This document shows positions 9,995-21,121 of a stretch of DNA of 64,000 nt, in pieces. The notes under the pieces are model-generated. The model saw only the letters and a list, made by a program, of their open reading frames with translations. It did no database searches and was not told the origin of the DNA. Location: the NCBI GenBank assembly GCA_963575745.1, contig CAUYUJ010022504.1, positions 520,159 through 584,158 on the forward strand. Direction: 5' to 3'. A program made the position numbers and the translations under genes. Numbering within the stretch: position 1 is the first letter of the stretch; each line of letters begins with the position of its first letter. The stretch is from Prorocentrum cordatum. Lineage: Eukaryota; Sar; Dinophyceae; Prorocentrales; Prorocentraceae.

Positions 9995-10638
9995 CGCCGC
10001 GCGGGGCCGTCGGCAACGCTCAGTTTGCTCGGGGCGGGAAAACATGCAACAGTATACGCGCGCGCGACCTCGAACCAGAAACCAATGATAGCGCCATTTA
10101 CATCAGACTGGCGGCTCGCTCCGCGCACGACCGCGCGCAAGGCAGGATTGCTGCGAACGAACAATGAAATCTCACATTCCGCCAACCCTTGCCTGATCAA
10201 ACATTGCACGGCACACGCTGCAGCAACCAGCTCCCGGAGCACAATTTTCGCGCGCCTCGGGCGCGCCCGCGCCCACGCCTCTCGGGGCGCCCCGCTGGCC
10301 CCCCAAGCGCGAAAGGCGGGATGTACAATGGCAACCGCCACGTGGCCATATCCTGCAGCATCTGCGCGCGCCACGCACCGCTGCGCAATGGCCAGTTCCA
10401 GCAACGCCCAGCGCGCTGGCAGACCGCCGAGAAAACGACGCCACCGTTGAAGCGCCGCCCGAACCCTTACTGCAAGAGCCCCGGAGCGCCGGCGCGCTTG
10501 CCAATGCAAGGCAGCTAAATACGCACGCGCGCCCTTGCTAAAACGCTGCCGGCCCAACTCAGCCGCCCGGTCAGACGCTGTGCCTCGGCCGGCCGAAGGA
10601 TGTCCTCGCTGAGCGCGCGGGTCGTCGCAGCCGGCCAC
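9995..10638 (-). pseudogene. RNase H-like domain remnant (N1)
   Basis: The minus frame includes RAKIVLRELVAAACAVQ, LFVRSNPALRAVV, SDVNGAIIGFWFEVARA and ends SKLSVADGPAR. This is the layout of the RNase H domain of YR-type retroelements: a helix with a catalytic Glu, a strand normally ending FVDN, and a final ADxPSR box. Here FVDN has become FVRSN, so one catalytic Asp is lost. The upstream half (10400-10638) is less clear. Assignment is by motif recognition only. Confidence 0.6.
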
Positions 10639-10892
10639 TCTCCCTCAGAAAATGATAGCGCCAGGCACGGAACGCACCTCGACGCCCAGCACAGCGGCCG
10701 AAGTCATGCGGCGCACCCGCGCCCGTTCGTTCGGTTCAAGTTCCCAGCCGGTCAGCTGGATAAGCCGCTGCGCACGCGCCGCCGCGCCTGACGGGCCCGC
10801 GAGTGCACCGCGATTCACTCGGGAGCGACCTGCCGAAAATTCGCCGGCCCAACGGGCCAGGGCGTGCAAAGATCTCCGGTAACAGGTAAACA

Positions 10893-11700
10893 ATGCTTCT
10901 AGTTCGCGCGCGCAGGGCGGCCCCTGGGGGTCCCCGAGCGAAAAGTACCCCGGGCGATCCCCGGCAGATCCCCGGCAGACTAGGGGTCAGAGATGCCGGA
11001 ATTCTGTTTCGGAGCCCAAGAGGGCTCCAGATCGCCCCAAGAGGGCCCCAAGAGGCCCCAAACATGGTCCAAGAGGGGCCCCAGACGCCCGAAGATCGCT
11101 CCACGACGCCCAAGATGGCCTCCAGACGGCCCAAGAGGCCTCCAAGATGGCCCAAGAAGCATCTAAGAGGCCTCCAAAAAGGGCCCCAAGAAGCAAACAT
11201 CGTTGATTTTCCATTGGTTTTTGAAGGTTTTTGGCGTTCTCGCATTTTCAGCTTCCGACGCTCCAAGACGCCCCAAGAGGCCCCCAAGACCGCCCCAAGA
11301 CGGCCCGAGAGGCCCTCCAAGAGGGCCCCCAAACGGCCCAAGATGGCCCCAAGACTGCCCAAGAGGCCTCCAAGACGGCCCAATACACCCCCAAGACGGC
11401 TCCAAGAGAGGGCACAGACGGGGGGCCCGAACGGGCATTTCGACATCTTTGCCCGAAGAAGCCCCCAGGAGGCCCCAAGAGGCCCCCGAGAGGCCCCAGG
11501 AGGCCCCGAAAACACATCCAACAGGCCCCGAAAGGCCTCCCAAGAGACCCCACGAAGCCCCCCAAAGAAGCATCTTGTCCACGACCAGGGTTGGCCCCAA
11601 AAATACTCCAAGAAGCCGTCCAGAGACCGCCTCCTCGTCCTCATCCTCCCCTCTTCATCCTCCTCCTCCCCCCCCTCTCGCTCGCCGCGAACACACAGAC
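10893..11700. repeat. CCAAGAGGCC-type degenerate minisatellite inside N1
   Basis: On plus the sequence is built of degenerate 12-18 bp units such as CCAAGAGGCCCC, CCCAAGACGGCC and CCTCCAAGAGG. It separates the RT remnant from the RNase H remnant of N1 and has no protein-domain character, although long frames cross it on both strands. A short related stretch occurs at 59930-60050. It could be an insertion or local expansion. Confidence 0.7.
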
Positions 11701-11755
11701 ATATAGCACCAGCGATGCAATGTGGGCCGGCGGAATGAGCGAAGCGATTAAATAA

Positions 11756-12140
11756 ATCATCGACGAATGTAGGGTGCGCAAAGGCCTGTTTAATCGCTAA
11801 GACGGCTTGCAAAAATGAGCTGAGCCTACGCAGGCTACGCACCGACGCCCGCGACCCAAAAGTGCAACAGAGCAACTGTAGACCATTCCCGTTCTCCGCA
11901 TCGCTCCGCCACGTCAACGGCGAAAGGCAAATGTTCTCACGGGGGCGGCGGGGATTTAAACGCGCCCTTGAAATCCTTTCCCGAACATGATCTAACATTC
12001 AGCGGAATCGCCGCGGGCAAGCCACAAAGAGGGAGTCGCTGAAGTATCCAGCGCGCCCGCTGGCACGGGCTCCCAAACGGCAGTTGCTATATTCATGCGC
12101 GGACCCGTGAAGCGTCAATGAGACGGACTTTCGGGCATGC
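11756..12140 (-). pseudogene. Reverse transcriptase remnant (N1)
   Basis: The minus strand shows PKVRLIDASR (12100-12140; RT motif 1/2, usually KVRLIDDFR) and, in another frame, CTFGSRASVRSLRRLSSFL followed by HPTFVDDLFNRF. The FVDD box at 11756-11767 is the RT catalytic motif C. The block resembles the FGARASV…FVDD part of dinoflagellate RTs. Frame changes between the motifs show decay. RNase H follows only after the 0.8-kb repeat. Confidence 0.65.
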
Positions 12141-12462
12141 AACGCCGTGCTCGTTCTCCCCCCACCCTCCAGGGCTGGGAACCGAGCAGAGATGCCCACC
12201 GCGGCTGGATGCAGCCGCGTCCGCCGCGCTTTCTTCTCGACTACCTCTTGGGCACATTGGCCTCAAACGCTTCATCAACAGCTCGGCGGGCGCCGGCCGG
12301 CCCGCGCGCCCCGCGCAGCGTCGCCGCGTTGCGCGCGCCACGCTCGCAAGCGAGCGATTCCGCTGCGCGCGGCAAAGGCGGGAAAGGCACGCGCAGCAAA
12401 ATGCCCGATCGCGGTTGTTCCTCGAATGACGGAAAGCCACGCCTCACATGCTAAATCGGCAA

Positions 12463-12789
12463 CTAATCCGGCCATCCAATCGCTCCCAGCATTTCGGCTG
12501 AAAGAAACATAACCTTATCCGGGCCGAGCACGAACTGGCAGCGCACAGGCAAACGCGCAAATGTCTGCCGCCACGCAGGGTCTGTCACGCGCTTTCTCTC
12601 GGCCCAATACTGGAGCTCGCCGGCGAGGCGCGCCTGCAATTTAGAACGCGTTAGAGATTCCGCCCGCTGCAACGCTCCAACTAGCATTGGCGGCATTGCA
12701 GCGGGCTCTTCAGAAGCCAGCAGAGCAAGAGCCCACTCAAGATTATCCCGCGACGTCCTGGAAGCAAGCAAAACTGAATCAACTAGCAC
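12463..12789 (-). pseudogene. Linker between Gag and RT (N1)
   Basis: A 108-codon minus frame with a normal amino-acid mix (for example ELQYWAERKRVTDPAWRQTF) between the Gag-like frame and the RT motifs. It is not recognised by itself. Position suggests the N-terminal part of Pol. Confidence 0.35.
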
Positions 12790-12937
12790 AGAATTGACAG
12801 CATTGCTCGAAGCGGAAAATCCGCCAAGAGATTTCTGTCTCCTTTTACCCTCGCTCGGAATACTTGCACAGGTGCTGCTTGCGTCGTCGTCCGACGCGCA
12901 TCTCTCGGGGGAGTCTAACTTGTTCTTCCGGCCCGTG

Positions 12938-14272
12938 TTATACCACCCCTGCTGGTACCACGATTCCTTTTTGTTGTTGCGGCTCCTCTAGTGGCCACGC
13001 TGGGCGCCACTGGCCGCTCCCAGGCGCTTCTGCGGTGTCGTTGGGGCCGGAGCGCGGCGCCTGTACCACCTTTGCCACCCTTGCCGGAACCCTTACCATT
13101 TTCCCCGCGACCGTGCCCGCTAGAGCTGCCCTGAGCCGACGAGCCCGCACTGGACGTGAACTTCGCCATTCCCCCTGCTCTGGCCATCGCCTTATCTTTC
13201 GCTGCTCTGACCCTTCCCCTGGGGGCCGGGAAGCTCTGGCGAAATCTTCGTTCAGTTCTAGGAGCCAACGAAGCGGGTCTCCATTTTGCGCCCCAGTTCC
13301 GCGGCCATGTCCCTCCTCGCCTCGACATCGTAGCGGACAGGCAGTGGCCACGCCATCACACTGCTCCGCCGCGCGGGCGAGGATGAACACGCACGACAGC
13401 AAGTGCGTCTGACTGCAAGCTTTCATCATGACGAGTTTGAAGCCCCACGAAAACAAGTGCCCGATGAAGGTCGCGAAACCGTGGTGACCCACATTTTCCT
13501 CCACGGACCGCGCTTTTCCCGTGTCGAGCGCTGCCTTGAAGCGATCGTCACAAGCACCTCCGCTCGGAAGCAAATCGATTGGGGGAGACCTCGCCCAAGC
13601 CGGCCGGAGCCTCGCCATGAGGTCATCAGCGTCGGCGCTGCCGACGTAGATGCAGCCCTTATGAGCGGCAACCTCCGCGGCCACCCCCCAATCGGTGAGG
13701 AACTCCTCCGATGGCATCGCTTCTGGCGGAAAGGACGAGAAGCCAACCTCGCCGATCTTTTTGGCGCAATCAAGTGACAAACCTCTCGACTTCGCAGCCT
13801 GTTTCTCGGCCTGACATGTCACGAACTCTGCGAGTGCGTCCTTCAGCGCGCCGTTTTTCAGCTGGTCACCTTTAGAGCTCTGCGCTGCCTCGGTCCCCAG
13901 TGCCTGGGCGAAGCGGCCCTGGACGCGCAAAGCAAACACGACCATGGCTGGCGTGATCTCGGGCGCCTTCCAGCTCGCTGGATCGCCTTCCGCACTGGAA
14001 GGGCAATCGTTCGCTTTGAAATTGGTTTTGATCACCTCGCGAAGGTAGTCATCTGCGAAATCTTCTGGTTGGGCGCTGCAAACCACATCGGCGAGAAGAC
14101 GCCCAACGGCCGTGTAGGAGCGCAGATCATGCTTCGCACGCGCCTGGGGCTCCACGTCAAAGTGGGTTTCCATCCACTGCACGCGCCCGCCCGCGTCGAT
14201 TTTGTTAACGGCGTTCTCCGGCACGCCCGCGAAGTCAGCGCGGATCTCCTCACGAGTGAACTGGGCCGCCAT
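12938..14272 (-). pseudogene. Gag-like ORF of N1
   Basis: The frame from ATG 14272-14270 (MAAQFTREEIRADF…) is open to 12938 and continues 5' without ATG to 14359. The first 300 residues have balanced, helical, protein-like composition; from about 13400 the frame turns Arg/Pro-rich and a Gly/Ser/Lys-rich tail (GSGKGGKGG) continues in another frame (13328-12915), so a frameshift near 13330-13400 is likely. I recognise no specific fold. It precedes RT in the same orientation, so Gag is the best guess, but an unrelated host fragment cannot be excluded. Confidence 0.45.
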
Positions 14273-15339
14273 GATGGAAACTGGCGTAACAGAACTTAAA
14301 ATTACTGTGAGACACAAAACGTGCCAAACGTAATATCGTTGCAGGTAATCGAGCCACACCTGTAAACTTTGAACCTATGCGGCAGCGGAACGGACATTGA
14401 TGGACATGCATTCCGTTAGCGACACTGCGTGGCAACCTGCAATACTATCTCGCCCGTTTGCCCTGTCAGCCTTTCACCCAACCAAGTACTGTTTGTGTTC
14501 GCCCGCAACAGTACTCACCTGTGCGTTCGCGAACATCCCTCGTCTACCGGGGAGAGAGCCGGCCACCTTCCACGAGCGAAATTTCCACGCTTGCCGCCGA
14601 CGAACCTCAGTGGGGGCCAAGGCCCACCGCAGAAGCGCGGTCATCGTCGCCTTCAACAGAAAGCCCCTGGGGGCAAGCCGCTGACGAAACGCAGTCATCT
14701 TCCCACGCGCCCCATCAGGAGGGAGGAGGGAGGGAGAAGGAGGAAAAACAACAAGAAACCCGAAGCGCAGTTATCGTCGCAGAAGAGCGCGCACGTCCAG
14801 CGGGCCACCAGCAAAGCCCAGAGCACCCTCTCGCCCCGCAGAAGCACCGCGCCGCACGGGCTCCGCGGATCGACGCGGCACCTTCCGCTCCTCACTTGTC
14901 GGTTCTGCACTTTGAATGCGGGAAGCGATGAGAGAATGAATGATGATGTGAATTGCGGGGGCCCGCACGTATCGATGATCTCGAAGGTCTCTGCGCGGTT
15001 GTGGCGGCGCGCCGCCTAGCCAAGGCCGCCCTACGGGGCGGGGAGCGAATGCCGGCCCATCAGCCTAGCAAGACCAGGATCCTGGTCCCAGCAGTTACAG
15101 ATATGGCGGACGCCGCCGCGCACCTGAAGTACCCCGCAGACCCCTGCGAGGCTTAGCCCTCGGGGCAAGGACCCTGGGAAAAGGGCGTCGCGGCCTTCCC
15201 CCATGCGTGCGTGTGCGTTGAGCAGCAAGTCGGCAACCAGAAAATCTCGTCACCTGTTACCCAGGTGCGTTGGCCACCAGTTGCGCTGCCATTGTTGGGC
15301 AAACCCTTGCTATTCAACGGCTGCGGTCTGGTACCCGCA
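14273..15339. other. Spacer without recognisable gene
   Basis: Only short frames with Arg/Pro/Ser-rich composition. No RT, Gag or host motif seen. Sequence is GC-rich without obvious repeat structure. Confidence 0.5.
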
Positions 15340-15690
15340 CGTGGACGACGGGGGCCGGTATTCGGTTGGTACCTCTGGCCACTTGGCCCAAGCGAGCGTC
15401 GTCGCAGACGACAGGGCCGGTTTTCGACTGGGTCCTCTGGTCACTGGGCTTCGCCCAAACCGGCGACAGCACAGGGCTGGGTTACACCTGGGCCCGCTGG
15501 TCGTTGGGCTTCGCCCAAACCAGCGTCGTCGTGGGCGACAGAGATAGCCTTGGTCTGGGCCCCAGGGTTGCAGGGCTTTCCGCCCAAAGCAAAGACCGCC
15601 GAGGATAGGTTGCACCTGGGTCCTTTGGTCATAGGGATGGACCAAGGCCAAAGTCGGCGTAGACGACCAGGCCGGTCTTCGATCGTGGCC
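15340..15690. repeat. Degenerate 60-70 bp tandem repeat
   Basis: Units centre on CTGGGCTTCGCCCAAACC and recur at about 60-70 bp intervals, for example at 15446 and 15506, with more diverged copies on both sides. Each unit contains the inverted pair GGGCTTCGCCC, so it can form a short hairpin. Confidence 0.65.
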
Positions 15691-15908
15691 TGCTCGTGGC
15701 GTGAGGCATTCGAAAAATGAATGCCCTGCAACCCGAGTGGATTCGCCTGCGGCTTCGGTGCTAGGGAGATCCTAATTTGGATCCCCCCAGTGCGGAGGTT
15801 TCTCCAGCGCGGAGGTCAAAGACCAAGCCGCGCGGCGGCGACGAGGCAACCGCGAAGGGGGGATCCAGAAACTGGATCCGCCTCTCAGTCGTGTAAGCGC
15901 ACGTTGCG

Positions 15909-16257
15909 CACAGAGACGCCCTGAGCGTCGAACCCGTGGCGCCAGCAGACACCCACGGCACACAAGACGAGGACGCCACCGACAGACGGACAGACGGACA
16001 GACGGACAGACAGACAGACGGACAGACGGACGACGAACAGACGGACGGACAGAGAGCCACCGTCCGCAAGATACGGCGTGTAAGCAGACCCACCAGCGAG
16101 AGCCAAGTCTACCACCCCCACATGGAGGTACCCGAGCCATGCGAGAGCTGCTAGGAATCCCCAGGCAACGAGGCCAGAATCGAAGTGGCACCGTTGTTTT
16201 CCTCCACAAATTCTCCTGCCCCCCAAACCGCTACGCGATTTCGGGGCTAAGAAAATC
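15909..16257. repeat. Dispersed repeat, copy 2, with GACAGACG core
   Basis: Second copy of the 7421-7771 repeat in the same orientation. The start CACAGAGACGCCC, the CACCGTCCGCA…GGCGTGTAAGCAG block and the end GATTTCGGGGCTAAGAAAAT are conserved. The central tract of GACAGACG units differs in length. Confidence 0.8.
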
Positions 16258-16557
16258 TAGAACCTCGAAAATCGAACCTCGAAGTTCCCCCCCTCGCTCG
16301 CCGCCGATGAATGCTCCCGCAGACATGGCCGCACGTCGCGCCACATGCTGAAGAAAGAAAGTGAGGTGTGTAGCCGACAAAAAACGAAACCAAACGATAA
16401 AAACAAAACCGGTGTATCCCACATTTGTATTGAAAATTTAAAAAGAGTTCTAATGTGCACGTCGCGCCACAGCGAGCGTAGGTTGGACGCCTGGCTCGGC
16501 ACCGTGAGCCAGCGACACGCACGAGACCGTTTTGGGCGCGGAAGGGGGCCAGGGCGG

Positions 16558-16810
16558 GGGGCCTCCTCCTCCTCCTCCTCCTCCTCCTCCTCCTCCTTTT
16601 CCCGCCTCCTCCTCCTCCCCCTCTCCTCCTCTTCCTCCCTCCTCCTCCTGCCGCCTCCTCCTCTCCTTCTTCTTTGTGGTCAAAGTTCTTCTTCCCGACC
16701 ACCCTGTGGTGTTGGGTTCCCTCGTTTTGAAGAGACGGTCGCCCCGCGTTCCTCCTCCTTCCTCCTCCCTCGCGCCCCCTCCTCTCGTCCATCAATCATC
16801 ATCATCATCA

Positions 16811-16850
<40 letters not shown>

Positions 16851-16995
16851 TCATCATCAGCATGAGCATCAGCATCAGCACATCATCATCATCAGCTCAT
16901 CACATCATCATCAGCAGCAGCATGATATGGATCATCAATCATCATCAAGCATCATCAGCATCATCAGCATCATCATCATTATCCCAGTGCGACCC
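16558..16995. repeat. TCC tract, satellite tail and CAT microsatellite
   Basis: (TCC)n at 16560-16670 and 16755-16790 flanks a reverse-oriented copy of the satellite tail (16687-16750: CCTGTGGTGTTGGGTT and TTTTGAAGAGACGGTC). This is followed by (CAT/CAG)n from 16795 to 16985. The same tail-GGA-CAT association recurs at 53070-53310. Confidence 0.8.
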
Positions 16996-17015
16996 TACCT
17001 AGACAATAAAATAAA

Positions 17016-17490
17016 GAATAAAAAAAAAAAGTGTAAAAAAAAAAAAAATTAAAAAAAATAGAAGAAATAAAGGGATTTTGGAGCATCTCGGAAAGCAGCA
17101 TCTACATCTACACCGACAGCTACAATAACATATACACCTGCATCTACATATGCATCAACATCAACAGCGAGACTCACATCTACACCTACATCTACACCTA
17201 CACCTACATCTACATCTACAACTACATCCACATCTACACCCACACCAACACCGACACCTACATCTACATCTACACGTTCGCATTGGTATTGCGTTTGCGT
17301 TGCATTGCCTTGCCTAGGCTTTTGCGTTTGCGGTTGCTGTTGCTTTTCCGTTGCTTGTGTTGTTGATTTTGCTTGAGTTTGTTTTACATCTACACCTACA
17401 TCCACATCTACATCTACACCTACATCTACACTTACACCTACATCTACATCTACATCTACATCTACAAGTTCGCGTTGGTTCTGCGTTTGC
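17016..17490. repeat. A-tract followed by CTACAT hexamer repeats
   Basis: An A-rich stretch at 17018-17060 precedes two arrays of (CTACAT/CTACAC)n, at about 17097-17275 and 17387-17466. They are separated by a 110-bp T/G-rich spacer of GTTGCGTTTGCG-like units. No coding function. Confidence 0.85.
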
Positions 17491-17559
17491 TGTGCATGAT
17501 CATGCCTTTGTTTTGTTGTTGCGTCATTGTTGCGTTGCTGTTGTGTTTGCGTTTGCTTA

Positions 17560-18040
17560 TGTTATGATATGATTGGCTATGTTATGCTATGTTATGATGT
17601 GATAATGCTGCACTAAGCTAAGTTAAGCTAAGCTAAGCTAAGCTAAGGTACGCTCAGCTATGATGAGCTAAGCTAAGCTGAGCTAAGATAGGCTAGGCTA
17701 AGCTAAGCGAAACTAAGCGAAGCTAAGCCAAGCTAAGCTAAACTAGGCTAGGCCAGGCTAGGCTAAGCTAAGCGAAACTAAGCTAAGTTAAGCTCAGCGA
17801 AGCCAAGCCAAGCTCAGGTAAGCTTGGCTAGGCTAGGCTAAGCTAAGCTAAGCTAGGCTAGGCCAGGCTAGGCTAAGCTAAGCGAAACTAAGCTAAGTTA
17901 AGCTCAGCGAAGCCAAGCCAAACTCAGGTAAGCTTGGCTATACTAGGCTAAGCTAAGCTAAGCTAGGCTAGGCTAAACTAAGCGAAGCTAAGCTAAGCTA
18001 AGCTAAGCTAAGCTAAGCTAAGATGAGATAAGCAACGCTA
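17560..18040. repeat. Pentanucleotide AAGCT repeat with 110-bp duplication
   Basis: Nearly 450 bp of degenerate (AAGCT)n / (AGGCT)n. Inside it a higher-order duplication is visible: the segment starting AGGCTAGGCCAGGCTAGG near 17744 recurs 110 bp later near 17854 with almost no change. Confidence 0.9.
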
Positions 18041-18184
18041 AGCCAGGGGGGCGCAACTGGGGGAACCGCGGGGCGGATACTGGGGGAACCGCCCGGGGCG
18101 ATTTGCACTGCCTGGCCCCTTTCTAAGCACACACGGTAAGAACCCTTCTAGGCAGAGCCTAGGTAGGGGAATCATCATCATCGT

Positions 18185-19190
18185 CATCATCGTCACACGT
18201 TTCGTTGCCCCATAGGGAGCTCCGCCGAAGGTCCCAATGGCGCCGTTGGCATGCGCCCCCCCCCCAGTACAGCGTTTCGTGGCCCCACGGGAAACGCCAC
18301 CGAATGTCCCCGTGGCGCAGTCCGCATGCGTCTCCCCCACCCAGTACAGCGCTTCGTGGCCCCATAGGGGCTCCGCCGAAAGTCCCACTGGCACAGTCCG
18401 CATGCGTCCCCGCCACTCCTTGCGGCCCACCCCTCACACGTTTCGTGGCCCCATAAGAAACCCGTCGAAGGTCCCAGTGGCTCAGTCCGCATGCGTCCCC
18501 GCCACTCATTTCGGCACACCCCTCACACGCTTCGTGGCCCCATAGGAGCTCCGCCGAAGGTCCCCGTGGCACAGTCCGCATACGTCCCCGCCACTCATTT
18601 CGGCACACCCCTCACACGTTTCGTGGCCCCATAGGAGCCTTGCCGAAGGCCCCAATGGCACAGTCCGCATGCGTCCCCGCCACTCATTTCGGCACACCCC
18701 TCACACGCTTCGTGGCCCCATAAGGGCTCCGCCGAAGGTCCCACTGGCACAGTCCGCACGCGTCCCCGCCACTAACTTCGGCACGCCCCTCACACGCCTC
18801 GTGGCCCCATGGGAGCTCCGCCGAAGGTCCAAGTGGCACAGTCCGCATGCGTCCCCGCCACAAATTCCGGTCCAAGTGGCACAGTCCGCATGCGTCCCCG
18901 CCGTTCATGTCGGCCCACCCCTCACACGCTTCGTGGCCCCATAGGAGCCCCGCCGAAGGTCCCAGTGGCACAGTCCGCATGCGTCCCCGCCACTCATGTC
19001 GGCACACCCCTCACACGCTTCGTGACCCCATAGGAAGCCCGTCGATTGTCCCAGTGGCTCAGTCCGCATGCGCCCCCGCCACTCATTTCGGCCCACCCCT
19101 CACACGTTTCGTGGCCCCACATGAGTTCCGCCGAAGGTCCCAATGGCACGGCCTGCATGCGCCCCATCCACTCATTTCGGCACACCCGCC
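18185..19190 (-). repeat. Satellite array S1, 90-bp units, reverse orientation
   Basis: About eleven copies of a unit of roughly 90 bp with the conserved blocks GTTTCGTGGCCCCATA, GGAGCTCCGCCGAAGGTCCC and GTCCGCATGCGTCCCC. The other arrays (40300-56606) carry the reverse complement. One unit is shortened (near 18850). Frames across it on both strands are by-products of unit lengths divisible by three. Confidence 0.92.
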
Positions 19191-19944
19191 GCATCGCTGG
19201 GACCCCGCAGGGGCGACCTGCGCGCGTCGCGGGGACTCCGCGCTGCGCTGCGCCCGCAGCCTTGGACTTTTGAGTGCGCGGGCAAAGAGGAATTAAAAGA
19301 AGGGGAGGGAGCGGGCGCGATCATCGCGGGGGGCGCGCCGACATTGGCGTCGCGGCGCGCGGGCGATGCCGCCGGGGAGCCCCGGGGAAGCTCCTTGCGG
19401 CGGCCACGCCCAGCGTCACGAGTACCCAGAGCAGCCCTTCTCAAACGATTGACATTCATGTACAATTACACCATGCGTTGTCATACTCACACTCATGCAC
19501 GTAGACTCGCTCGCACGCAGATTCTTTCACAGTCAGACGCGCTCGCGCTCATATTCACCCGCGTTCGGCCTCCCTACGTACTCAGATCAATCGTTTTAGT
19601 TCGCTTTGTGTTTTACGCTACTCATTTCGGCACACCCCTAGCACGGTTCGTTGCCTCATAGGGATCACCACCGAAAAAGTGAATCACAATTGCGGCACTC
19701 ACACCTGCAGATGGTTGGGTCCTTCGCCAGGCGAATTGTTAGTTCCACTATTCTGATTCGTTTCCTTACTAGTAGTACTATTATTACTCGTCTTCTCATT
19801 ACTCTCCTGATTATTATTGGTAGCCTTAGTTTTATTGTTATTGATATGGTTATGCTTGGTAGCCTTTTTTTCTTCATATTCTTATTACCGGAATGCAGAA
19901 GAAACTATAACTCTTATGAGTACTATTCATATTAGTATTATTGT
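19191..19944. repeat. Spacer plus reverse leader module of the satellite family
   Basis: Positions 19191-19615 show no recognisable gene. From about 19620 to 19740 the minus strand carries the satellite leader (GCCTGGCGAAGGACCCAACC at 19714-19733 region, then a CAATTGTG block and one degenerate unit). The rest to 19944 is AT-rich. Confidence 0.6.
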
Positions 19945-19994
19945 TCCTCCTCAGCCTCCTCCACCTCCTCCTCCTGCTCCTCCTCCTCCTTCCC

Positions 19995-20027
<33 letters not shown>

Positions 20028-20069
20028 TCTCCTCTTCCGCCTCCTCATCCTCCTCCTCCTCTTCGTCCC

Positions 20070-20104
<35 letters not shown>

Positions 20105-20705
20105 CTACTCCTCCTCCTCCGCCTCCGCCACCTCCACCTCCTCATCCTCCTCCACCTCCTCCTCCTCCTGCGCCTCCTCTCCTCCTCCTCATCATCCTCC
20201 TCCTCGTTCCTCCTCCTGATCCTCCTCCTCCGCCCTCCTCTTCCTCCTCTTCCTCTCCTCTCCTCCTCTTCCCCTCCTCCTCCTCTTCTCCTCTCCTCCT
20301 CCTCCTCTCCTCCTCATCCTCCCTCCTCCTCCTCCCCCTCCTCCTTCTCCCTATTCTCCTCCTCCTCCTCCTCCTCCTGCCTCCTCCTCCTCTCTTATCC
20401 TCTTCCTCCTCCTCCATCATGGGCTCCTCCCTCCTCCTCCTCTTCTCCTCCTCCTCCTTCTCCTCCTCTTCCTCCCTCCTCCTGCTTCCTCCTCCTCCTC
20501 CTCTCCTCCTTCGCCGCCTCTCCTCATCCTCATCCTCATCTCATCCTCATCCTCCTCATCTTCCTCCTCCTCCTCATCATCATCATCATCATCATCGTCA
20601 TCATCATCATCATCAGCAGCAGCAGCAGCATCAGCATCATCATCATCATCAGCAACATCAATCACCACCATCATGCATGATCATCAAGATCATCATAGTC
20701 ATCAT
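19945..20705. repeat. TCC microsatellite followed by CAT microsatellite
   Basis: About 600 bp of (TCC)n with C/T interruptions (19945-20565), then (CAT)n with CAG and CAA variants to 20705. This CAT tract is the left flank of YR retrotransposon N3 and resumes at 31205 on its other side. Confidence 0.92.
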
Positions 20706-20864
20706 CATTCTCCCGCTCGCGCGCTAGCGAGCTGTCTCCGAGCGCGGCCGCGGCTCGCGCGCGCGGGGCGGCCCAAAATGGGCAGGCCCGTCCCGCGCGC
20801 TCGTGCCGGGGCGCCGCGCGTCAGGCGGGGGAGACCGCCTGCTCGCCGACGACGGCGAGGCAGC
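20706..20864 (-). repeat. N3 split direct repeat B2 (outer 3' end)
   Basis: 159 bp, identical base for base to B1 at 20952-21110. It contains the perfect inverted repeat GCTCGC-GCGCTA-GCGAGC near its outer end and a second near-palindrome GGCCCAAAATGGGC. On minus it ends in GGGAGAATG and abuts the ATG microsatellite. Confidence 0.95.
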
Positions 20865-20898
20865 GCCCATCAGCCTTAGATTGGGAGAGGAGGGAGGG

Positions 20899-20954
20899 GG
20901 GCAGAGAAGCTGCGGAGACAGCAGGAGCTTGCTCACAGAGAATAGAAGAGGCAT
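20899..20954 (-). repeat. N3 split direct repeat A2
   Basis: 56 bp, identical to A1 at 31149-31204. It is joined to B1 with a 3-bp overlap (CAT on plus). This B1/A2 joint reproduces the end-to-end junction expected in a circular intermediate. Confidence 0.93.
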
Positions 20955-21110
20955 TCTCCCGCTCGCGCGCTAGCGAGCTGTCTCCGAGCGCGGCCGCGGC
21001 TCGCGCGCGCGGGGCGGCCCAAAATGGGCAGGCCCGTCCCGCGCGCTCGTGCCGGGGCGCCGCGCGTCAGGCGGGGGAGACCGCCTGCTCGCCGACGACG
21101 GCGAGGCAGC
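20952..21110 (-). repeat. N3 split direct repeat B1 (internal)
   Basis: Identical 159-bp copy of B2. It begins 12 bp beyond the end of the recombinase ORF (stop at 21122). Confidence 0.95.
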
Positions 21111-21121
21111 CATACCCGTGC

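Larger units (their letters stand above)
7889..14272 (-). mobile_element. Decayed tyrosine-recombinase retroelement N1
   Basis: The minus strand carries, in order, a Gag-like frame (14272-12938), RT remnants (12140-11756), RNase H remnants (10638-9995) and a tyrosine-recombinase C-terminus (8399-7889). All are out of frame with each other. The order is that of DIRS/Ngaro-type YR retrotransposons. A GC-rich CCAAGAGGCC-type repeat (10893-11700) interrupts RT from RNase H. Outer boundaries are not defined; I saw no split direct repeats. Confidence 0.65.
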
